Source of the DNA: Brachymonas sp049977365
Lineage (GTDB): Bacteria > Pseudomonadota > Gammaproteobacteria > Burkholderiales > Burkholderiaceae_C
Assembly: GCF_049977365.1 (NCBI RefSeq)
Contig: NZ_JBNGEN010000001.1
Coordinates: 62,001 to 126,000 of the forward strand
DNA length: 64,000 bases
Direction of reading: 5' to 3'
Of this stretch, positions 16,510-22,121 are shown one piece after another. Positions within the stretch are counted from its first letter, which is position 1. The number at the start of each line of letters is the position of its first letter. Position numbers and translations under genes: made by a program. The notes below the pieces were generated by a model. That model worked only from the letters and a program-made list of their open reading frames with translations, was not told where the DNA came from and ran no database searches.

Positions 16510-16800
16510 TTACTTGCTGCTCCCAATTCGATATCCGACGTAGGCACCGACGAGGGCACCCGGTATCGTCCCGGCAATCGCGCCGCCAAACCCTGCAATG
16601 CCGATGAATGAGCCGATGAATGCGCCAAGGATGGCCGCCATGCCTGACCAGTTTCGGCGTACTCGACGTTCTTCATGCAACTTCTCCCAATCCAAGTTGG
16701 GAAAGTCCTTTTGCATTTGAGTTTTTGAAGAAGCATCTGACGATCTGTTTGCCCACCAAATGTAGGCGACGACCGATCCAACCAACACAACTTGCCACAT
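16510..16800 (-). CDS. Glycine-zipper membrane protein, envelope operon gene 2
   Basis: A 96-residue protein with an N-terminal hydrophobic helix (VVLVGSVVAYIWWA), a charged central stretch (about 22-50), and a Gly/Ala-rich pair of helices at residues 55-92 (GAFIGSFIGIAGFGGAIAG..GALVGAYVGY) with a glycine-zipper pattern. Such zippers pack in membranes and are found in some pore-forming or outer-membrane-associated proteins. No family is recognised. It lies between genes 1 and 3 of the minus-strand operon, with a 3-bp gap upstream and none downstream. Confidence 0.65.
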   Translation of the reverse strand: MWQVVLVGSVVAYIWWANRSSDASSKTQMQKDFPNLDWEKLHEERRVRRNWSGMAAILGAFIGSFIGIAGFGGAIAGTIPGALVGAYVGYRIGSSK

Positions 16801-16803
16801 AGC

Positions 16804-17190
16804 TCACCTACTCCCTGTGACGGTCCGCGCATCGACGATCTGGACTACTGCACCGGCCTTGTCGTGGTAGCACGCCTTGCTAACGAACGTTCCTCCGAGG
16901 TCCGCGAGTAGATCGCTGCGGAAGCCAGTGCTGGTTTTCGTGAAGCCCCAATCCTGTTGCCCCGTGGGTCGAGCAGGCCAGTCGAAGACTTTGGCCGGAG
17001 CGACGCTGCGTTCTATAGCGGTTTTGCATGCCACGATAGCGAGCTCACGGAAGACGCGCTCTGGTTCTGACGCTTTCAGCTGTGCCAGAGTGGCACGCTC
17101 TGCCTTTCGCTGGTATAAGGCGTCCAACGCGTAGGCAACGCAGACAAGAGCAACCGCGCTCCCGATCAACCAGCGGATTTTTCTGTTCAT
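16804..17190 (-). CDS. Membrane-anchored hypothetical protein, envelope operon gene 1
   Basis: A 128-residue protein with an N-terminal hydrophobic helix (about residues 6-23, uncleaved anchor or signal) and a soluble remainder with two Cys (55 and 107). No family recognised. First gene of the three-gene minus-strand operon. Its start codon is 93 bp from that of the divergent XRE regulator, and the gap contains two dyads (17204-17218 and 17253-17288). Confidence 0.65.
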   Translation of the reverse strand: MNRKIRWLIGSAVALVCVAYALDALYQRKAERATLAQLKASEPERVFRELAIVACKTAIERSVAPAKVFDWPARPTGQQDWGFTKTSTGFRSDLLADLGGTFVSKACYHDKAGAVVQIVDARTVTGSR

Positions 17191-17252
17191 AGTGGATCTT
17201 ATTTGTCTTTACTAGACACATTGGATTCTGGTCGAAATGCCATGTAAAAACA

Positions 17253-17288
17253 ACCATATCTGTTGTCATAAAACCCAACAGATATGGT
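17253..17288. promoter_or_regulatory. Operator-like perfect dyad covering the XRE start codon
   Basis: Perfect inverted repeat with 13-bp arms ACCATATCTGTTG (17253-17265) and CAACAGATATGGT (17276-17288) around a 10-bp spacer. The right arm contains the ATG (17284-17286) of the XRE gene. It could be the repressor's own operator or an RNA hairpin that hides the start codon. A second shorter dyad, TGTCT-N5-AGACA (17204-17218), lies nearer the divergent operon. Confidence 0.75.
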
Positions 17289-17637
17289 CAAAAAGAAGCA
17301 TCCGGGCAGGCCTTTGGCGCAGCGCCTCGGCACCCAGATTGCCGCACTGCGCAAGACCAAAGAATGGACTCAGGCTGATCTGGCCGAACGCGTTGGTGTC
17401 GAGCCAGAGACCATCAGCCGCTTCGAACGCGGTGCGACCACGCCCTCCCTTCAGACACTCGAAAAGATAAGCCACTGCCTGCGTGTGCGCATCGGCGAGA
17501 TGTTGGCAGAGACATCCGCTCAGCCGGACGATCAGGCCACCAAGATCGCGGCATGGCTTGCCGAGTTGGAGGAGCCCCACCGATCCTTCGTGGTCGATTT
17601 GGTCAAGCGAACCTGCGACCATCTTCGCAACGCATAG
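17284..17637 (+). CDS. XRE-family helix-turn-helix repressor
   Basis: A 117-residue protein. A basic N-terminus (VKKKHPGRPLAQRLG) is followed by an HTH_3/XRE domain at about residues 16-72 (IAALRKTKEWTQADLAERVGVEPETISRFERG). The C-terminal helical tail may dimerize. It probably controls its own gene and the divergent envelope operon through the dyads between them. No Shine-Dalgarno is visible before ATG 17284, so translation may be leaderless or start-codon accessibility may be regulated. A bidirectional terminator follows at 17721. Confidence 0.88.
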   Translation: MVKKKHPGRPLAQRLGTQIAALRKTKEWTQADLAERVGVEPETISRFERGATTPSLQTLEKISHCLRVRIGEMLAETSAQPDDQATKIAAWLAELEEPHRSFVVDLVKRTCDHLRNA

Positions 17638-17720
17638 AACGCGAAAACGACTGCGCCCTGCTACACCCCCACCCTTATCAAAAAGGCCGGGGGTCGTTCG
17701 GTTTCGGTTTCTTGATTCGC

Positions 17721-17762
17721 AAAAAGGAGTCTCTTCGCGGCTGATGCGAGAGACTCCTTTTT
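17721..17762. terminator. Strong bidirectional terminator after the XRE gene
   Basis: Arms AAAAAGGAGTCTCT (17721-17734) and AGAGACTCCTTTTT (17749-17762) with a 14-base loop. The stretch 17638-17943 around it contains no other recognisable gene. Confidence 0.9.
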
Positions 17763-17943
17763 CATTTCCATCGCTCCCAAGAAAGCCGCGCGCTTCGCAC
17801 GCGTGCCCGTCGGGTCGCGAGTTCATTACGAATTGCCTCGGCAACTTCGTGAGGATCGCAAGGCCACCGCGCCCGACCGATCCACTCGCCCCGCGCCAGC
17901 TCATCCGGGTTGGCATGTACTTTCCACTTCGGGAGTTCTCACC

Positions 17944-18219
17944 ATGTTCGCAACCGGCTTCGCCATCTTTCTCGGTCTCGTCTTCATCTTCATCAAACTC
18001 GGGCGGCGCACCATGCTGCGCATGCTCGGCCATGACGTGTGGCTGGACATCGGCGTCACGATGCTGACGCTTGCCATCCACTGGGGTAGCTTCTCCGGTG
18101 TCATGGCGGCCACCTTTGCCGGTCTGCTGACCAGCGCAGGCACCACCATCGCCAAGCGTTGCTTCGGCTACATCAAGCGCGGCCAGTACACGCCCGGTCT
18201 GCTTCGCCTGCATGTGTGA
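17944..18219 (+). CDS. Small membrane protein of the element
   Basis: A 91-residue protein, with start chosen at ATG 17944 behind GGGAG (17931-17935). One clear membrane helix at the N-terminus (FATGFAIFLGLVFIFI) is followed by a basic patch. A second, weaker hydrophobic region follows (VTMLTLAIHWGSFSGVMAATFAGLLTSAG), and the tail is basic. No family recognised. It lies in the rightward gene block with ardC and the recombination pair. It may be a phage- or plasmid-type accessory membrane protein. Confidence 0.65.
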   Translation: MFATGFAIFLGLVFIFIKLGRRTMLRMLGHDVWLDIGVTMLTLAIHWGSFSGVMAATFAGLLTSAGTTIAKRCFGYIKRGQYTPGLLRLHV

Positions 18220-18258
18220 CCCCGGCGTAGTTGATTTCCCCTTTTCCTCACCCATCGG

Positions 18259-18277
18259 AGCCCGCCACGTGCGGGCT
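18259..18277 (+). terminator. Short hairpin before ardC
   Basis: AGCCCGC (18259-18265) / GCGGGCT (18271-18277) then TCGTCGTTT. A weak terminator-like hairpin between the small membrane protein gene and the ardC ribosome site. Confidence 0.45.
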
Positions 18278-18299
18278 TCGTCGTTTCTGGAGCATCCCC

Positions 18300-19196
18300 A
18301 TGACCGACGTGTACCAATCCATCACCGAACGCATCATCCGCGCCCTCGAATCGGGCACCATTCCGTGGCAGTTTCCGTGGAAGCGGGAACCGGGCGGCGC
18401 CATGCCCGCCAACCTGAGCACCGGACGCCTTTATCGCGGCATCAACACCCTGTTGCTCAACATGACCGCCATGCACGAGGGCTACCGGCGCAATCGCTGG
18501 CTGACCTACCAACAGGCGCGGATGCTGGGTGCCCACGTGCGCCGGGGCGAAACCGGCACACCCATCGTCTTCTTCAAGATGCTGGAAGTCGATGAGGCCG
18601 GGCGATCCTGCGCCGCCAACGATGCCCCGGCGGCCAAGGTCGTGCCCATGCTGCGCTCATTCACGGTCTTCAATGCCGATCAGATTGAGGACTTGCCGCT
18701 AGCGTTGGCGCAGCCTGAACCTGCGCCCGACTGGAGCCCGGTCGAGGAAGCCGAGCGCCTGTTGACCGCTTCGGGCGCCGTCATTCGCCATGGTGGAGAT
18801 CAGGCGTTCTACCGGCCTTCCGATGACGTGATCCAGTTGCCGCTGCGCAGCGCGTTCCCGTAGGCCACCGGCTACTACGGTGTGGCCCTGCACGAGTTGA
18901 CGCACTGGACGGGCCATGCCAGCCGCTGCAACCGCCCCATGCAGAGCCGCCAGCACCTCACGGCCTACGCCTTCGAGGAACTGGTCGCCGAGATGGGCGC
19001 CGCGCTTCTGTGCGGTCACTGCGGCATCGATGCCGAGCTTCAGCACGCGGGCTACATCGCCCACTGGCTGGAAGCCTTGCGCCACGACAAGCGCTTGGTC
19101 TTCACCGCTGCGTCCATGGCGCAGAAGGCCGCCGACTTCGTGCTATGCACGTCGGAAGCAGCCCCCGGCCCACAGGCCATGGCGATGGCCGCCTGA
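18300..19196 (+). pseudogene. ardC: ArdC-type antirestriction protein gene with in-frame amber stop
   Basis: The N-terminal half (MTDVYQSITERIIRALESG, IPWQFPWKR, NLSTGRLYRGIN, RWLTYQQARMLGAHVRRGE) is the ssDNA-binding ArdC domain. The metallopeptidase-like domain with HELTH continues in the same frame after TAG at 18861-18863 and runs to a normal stop at 19194-19196. ArdC proteins of conjugative plasmids and islands protect incoming DNA from restriction. GGAG (18289-18292) supports ATG 18300. No frameshift is needed: one base change (for example TCG to TAG) explains the break. Without suppression the product is a 187-residue N-terminal fragment. Confidence 0.88.
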
Positions 19197-19217
19197 ACCA
19201 CCTTCATCCTCCCCTCG

Positions 19218-19255
19218 CGCCCGTGGCTCCAGCAGGAGCGGCGGGCGTATTTGTT
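19218..19255 (+). terminator. Terminator-like hairpin after ardC
   Basis: CGCCCG (19218-19223) pairs with CGGGCG (19242-19247), and GCTCC with GGAGC inside it. TATTTGTTT follows. Confidence 0.6.
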
Positions 19256-19273
19256 TACCCCATGGAGATCAAC

Positions 19274-19876
19274 ATGACCGAATCCATCAACTACTTCGCC
19301 CGCCTGGCGGCGATCAACGTATCCGAGCACATCGAGCGAAAGGGCGGCTTTGCCTATCTCAGCTGGCCCTATGCGGTGTCGCAACTGCGGAATGCCGATC
19401 CCACCGCGACGTGGGAAGTGCGCCGCTTCAACGACCTGCCCTATCTGGCAACCGAAGCCGGCGTGTTCGTGGAAGTGGCCGTCACGGTGCAAGGCGTTAC
19501 CCTGAGCCAGATTCACCCGGTGCTGGATGGCCGCAACCGCCCCATTCTTGCCCCCACGGCATTCGATATCAACACCAGTTTGCAACGCTGTCTGGTCAAG
19601 GCCATTGCCCTGCATGGCTTGGGGCTCTACATCTACGCGGGCGAAGACCTGCCACAGCCGTCCGGCGAGGCCGCCAACGACGCGGCCAAGCCCGGTGCGA
19701 CCGTGGCAACGCTCAGCCGTGGCCAGCAGGCGCAGGTGCACAAGCTGGCGATGGAGGCCGGCGTGTCGCTGGATCGCGTGTGCCGTTACTTCGGGGTCGA
19801 TTCCTTGGCCCAGATCGCCGTGGCCGACTTGCCGCGCGTGATCCGCTCGCTGGAAAACCGGAGGGCCGCAGCATGA
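19274..19876 (+). CDS. DUF1071-like single-strand annealing protein
   Basis: A 200-residue protein with the Sak/DUF1071 opening (INYFARLAAINVSEHIERKG, then GGFAYLSWPYAV). The central VAVTVQGVTLSQIHPVLDGRN and FDINTSLQRCLVKAIALHGLGLYIYAGED blocks are also present. The family is Rad52-like and promotes annealing of complementary single strands in phage and island recombination. The C-terminal 60 residues look like a small added domain (QQAQVHKLAMEAGVS). ATG 19274 lies 6 bases after GGAG. The stop overlaps the start of the YqaJ exonuclease gene (ATGA), so the two are coupled. Confidence 0.82.
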   Translation: MTESINYFARLAAINVSEHIERKGGFAYLSWPYAVSQLRNADPTATWEVRRFNDLPYLATEAGVFVEVAVTVQGVTLSQIHPVLDGRNRPILAPTAFDINTSLQRCLVKAIALHGLGLYIYAGEDLPQPSGEAANDAAKPGATVATLSRGQQAQVHKLAMEAGVSLDRVCRYFGVDSLAQIAVADLPRVIRSLENRRAAA

Positions 19877-20736
19877 GCCGCATCGTTCAACTCACACAAG
19901 GCAGCCCCGAATGGCTGGACTACCGCCGCAGCCGCCGCAATGCCTCTGAAACGGCAGCAGTGATGGGCATCAGCCCGTGGAGCACGCCCTACCAGCTGTG
20001 GCTGGAGAAGACCGGGCGCGCCAGCGCCAAGGTGACGCAGGCCATGCAGCGCGGCACCGAACTGGAGCCGAGCGCACGAGCGGCCTATGAAGAGCAAACC
20101 GGGCTGGTGATGCAGCCACTGGTGATTGAGGATGGCGCCTACAGCGCCAGTCTGGACGGCATGACCTTAGCCGGTGACTTGGTGCTGGAAATCAAGTGCC
20201 CGATGCGCGGCACACGATCCGACCTGTGGCAGGACGTGAGCCAAGGACAGGTGCCGGAGCACTACCGCGTTCAGGTGCAGCATCAACTGATGGTGTCGGG
20301 CGCCGAGAAGGGCCACCTGTGGGTGTTCGACGGAGCCAAAGGCATCCTGACCGAGGTGACTCGGGAAGAGGCACTGATGGCCCTCATCCGGGAGGCTTGG
20401 GAAGCGTTTCAGCCGTTTCTGGATCGGGACGTGCCGCCGCCGCTGGCGGAAGGCGATACGTGGCTCCGAAGCGACGCAGCATGGTCGCAGGCCGCCGAAG
20501 CCTATACCGGTGCCAAGCAGCACGCCGATGAGGCCGCTAAACGGCTGGAATCGGCTCGTCAGGCCTTGATCGAGTTGGCCCAGCACCCAAAGGAGCAAGG
20601 CGCCGGGGTCACCGTCACGCGGTTCTGGAAACAGGGCAGCGTGGATTACAAGAAGGTGCCCGAGTTGAGCGGCGTTGACCTTGAACGCTATCGGAAGCGG
20701 GCGACGGAGGAAGTGCGAGTGACCGTCGCGGCATGA
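19873..20736 (+). CDS. YqaJ-family (lambda exonuclease-like) recombination nuclease
   Basis: A 287-residue protein of the YqaJ viral recombinase family. The N-terminal QGSPEWLDYRRSRRNASETAAVMG block and the nuclease core SLDGMT..LVLEIKCPM (Asp, then Glu-x-Lys) are present, followed by YRVQVQHQLMVSGAEKGHLWVF. The C-terminal part (about 190-287) is helical. It should resect 5' ends to feed the annealing protein encoded by the overlapping upstream gene, forming a Red-like SynExo pair. Last gene of the element before the right att site. Confidence 0.88.
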   Translation: MSRIVQLTQGSPEWLDYRRSRRNASETAAVMGISPWSTPYQLWLEKTGRASAKVTQAMQRGTELEPSARAAYEEQTGLVMQPLVIEDGAYSASLDGMTLAGDLVLEIKCPMRGTRSDLWQDVSQGQVPEHYRVQVQHQLMVSGAEKGHLWVFDGAKGILTEVTREEALMALIREAWEAFQPFLDRDVPPPLAEGDTWLRSDAAWSQAAEAYTGAKQHADEAAKRLESARQALIELAQHPKEQGAGVTVTRFWKQGSVDYKKVPELSGVDLERYRKRATEEVRVTVAA

Positions 20737-20747
20737 CAACAACGCTG

Positions 20748-20792
20748 GCGGTACGGTTGCAACTGCCAAACCGTACCGCTAACCGTACCGCT
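20748..20792. repeat. Right-end repeats (candidate integrase arm sites)
   Basis: Bases 20765-20792 equal the left-end 28-bp repeat (two tandem AACCGTACCGCT units). A third, inverted copy of the 11-bp core (GCGGTACGGTT) is at 20748-20758. They lie just inside the right att site. Confidence 0.8.
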
Positions 20793-20809
20793 AATCGCAA
20801 AAATAGAAA

Positions 20810-20841
20810 AAGGGCTCCTAACTTGATAGCTAGGAGCCCTT
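20810..20841 (-). terminator. Element-borne terminator for the restored tRNA-Pro
   Basis: Arms AAGGGCTCCTA (20810-20820) and TAGGAGCCCTT (20831-20841) with an A-run (20807-20811) that reads as U on the minus strand. It sits 9 bp beyond the tRNA 3' end and replaces the original terminator left behind at 12159-12193. Confidence 0.82.
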
Positions 20842-20849
20842 ATCGTTAT

Positions 20850-20926
20850 TGGTCGGCGTGGCGGGATTCGAACTCGCGACCCCTTGCACCCCATGCAAGT
20901 GCGCTACCAGGCTGCGCTACACGCCG
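20850..20926 (-). tRNA. tRNA-Pro, anticodon GGG
   Basis: A 77-base cloverleaf including encoded CCA: acceptor CGGCGTG/CACGCCG (20920-20926 with 20854-20860), anticodon stem CTTGC/GCAAG with loop ATGGGGT giving anticodon GGG, and a standard T-loop (GTTCGAATC). The 3' 46 bases come from the integrated element. The tRNA lies downstream of the merR-ihfA-pheT run, its usual place in Burkholderiales. Confidence 0.95.
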
Positions 20927-21016
20927 AAGACATGAATTATAGGGTAATTTCGGATGATTTTCGAGAGGGAGGAAAAAATTGTGGAGGTGTGCCGGTGGCA
21001 GGCCAAACACCAGGCA

Positions 21017-21496
21017 TCAGGCAAGCAGATCGCGGATGGCCCGCAGCTCCTGCACGACCTGGGAGAGCGTCACGACATGTCCGGACAGCGGGGAACCGGC
21101 ATGGTCGGCCAATGGGAAGACGGCGTGCACGGACTGCGGGGCGGCAAAGGAGGCTGCCGGTGCGCAGGCCGAAGGCACGGAGGATGGCTGCAGGGCAGCT
21201 TGATTGTCTTGTGGGGAGGCCGGGGTGGCAGAGGCTCCCCGACAGCCGTCGAGCTGGTGGCGTGCGCCATTGATGGTGAAGCCCTGCTCATACAGCAACG
21301 CCCTGATGCGTCGCACCATGAGCACTTCGTGATGCTGGTAATAGCGGCGGTTGCCGCGCCGCTTCATGGGACTGAGCTGGGTGAATTCCTGTTCCCAGTA
21401 GCGCAGCACATGGGGCTTGACGCCGCACAGTTCGGCTACTTCACCAATCGTGAAGTAGCGCTTGGCCGGAATGGGAGGAAGAGAGGGGGTGCTCAT
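21017..21496 (-). CDS. MerR-family transcriptional regulator
   Basis: A 159-residue protein with an N-terminal MerR helix-turn-helix (KRYFTIGEVAELCGVKPHVLRYWEQEF, about residues 12-38) and wing (RRGNRRYYQHHEV). A low-complexity linker and a short C-terminal helix follow. There are no metal-binding Cys clusters, so it belongs to the effectorless or unknown-ligand group that follows ihfA in beta- and gammaproteobacteria. Start 21496 gives MSTPSLPP; a Met at 21523 is also in frame. It lies between ihfA and tRNA-Pro. Confidence 0.88.
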   Translation of the reverse strand: MSTPSLPPIPAKRYFTIGEVAELCGVKPHVLRYWEQEFTQLSPMKRRGNRRYYQHHEVLMVRRIRALLYEQGFTINGARHQLDGCRGASATPASPQDNQAALQPSSVPSACAPAASFAAPQSVHAVFPLADHAGSPLSGHVVTLSQVVQELRAIRDLLA

Positions 21497-21696
21497 GGCG
21501 ACGGACAGATAGGGAACGGCCATTATGCGGCAAAAGATCCCCTGTCCGGCATGGCCATGCAGCAAGGCAGCAGGTGCCAGAGAGGGTTCTGCCCATGCCA
21601 CCGATGTCCCGATTGCCATGGGCGGTAGGGGGTGTCCGAGGAGCATTTCCGCCTTGGACGAGGCGGGGCAGGTGACGCGAGAGAGGGGCGGCCGGC

Positions 21697-22047
21697 TTAT
21701 TCGTGGCCTTCGGCTGCATCGAGTGCCGACAGATCCTCGCCCTGGACGACGGATTTCAGCTTGTGGCTGGCGTGGAAGGTGACGACCCGACGGGCATCGA
21801 TCGAGATCAGTTCACCGGTGCGGGGGTTGCGGCCGGGCCGGGGCGATTTGGCGCGCAGCTGAAAATTGCCGAAGCCCGATATCTTGACATCTCGCCCATC
21901 CACCAGTTCCTGCACCACCAGATTGAAGAAGGCATCTACCATGTCCTTGGCTTCGCGCTTGTTCAGGCCGATGTTGTCGAAGAGTTCCTCGGCCAGCTGG
22001 GCTTTGGTCAGGGTCGGAGTTTCGAGTGAATCGAGCGCGATGTCCAT
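21697..22047 (-). CDS. ihfA: Integration host factor alpha subunit
   Basis: A 116-residue HU/IHF-fold protein following pheT, its conserved place. The DNA-binding signature GFGNFQLRAKSPRPGRNPRTGE is present, with the arm-tip Pro in RPGRNP. The N-terminal TLTKAQLAEELFDNIGLNKREAKDMV helix pair dimerizes with IhfB. The C-terminal tail (KLKSVVQGEDLSALDAAEGHE) is longer than in E. coli. Start 22047 (MDIALDSLE) rather than 22122 agrees with the family. Confidence 0.95.
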   Translation of the reverse strand: MDIALDSLETPTLTKAQLAEELFDNIGLNKREAKDMVDAFFNLVVQELVDGRDVKISGFGNFQLRAKSPRPGRNPRTGELISIDARRVVTFHASHKLKSVVQGEDLSALDAAEGHE

Positions 22048-22121
22048 GGCAGGGGCAGTCGGGGAAGAGGGAGTGAGAAAATTGTAAGCGAGATGGGGCG
22101 GTGCCTGCGGCACCGTCCGCA

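Larger units (their letters stand above)
12246..20895 (+). mobile_element. Integrated element in tRNA-Pro(GGG), about 8.65 kb
   Basis: Bounded by a 46-bp direct repeat of tRNA-Pro sequence. The integrase lies next to attL. It contains a truncated integrase fused by deletion to a primase remnant, a RepA-type helicase, a small-terminase-like gene, a three-gene envelope operon with a divergent XRE regulator, a small membrane protein, a broken ardC, and a DUF1071/YqaJ recombination pair. It has no capsid, tail, lysis or conjugation genes. It resembles a phage satellite or a small replicative integrative element. Loss of the integrase C-terminus implies that it is now immobile unless helped in trans. 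Confidence 0.92.

Noticed and set aside
12246..20895. Complete prophage or conjugative island
   Set aside because: No capsid, tail, lysis, relaxase or type IV secretion genes are present in the element.
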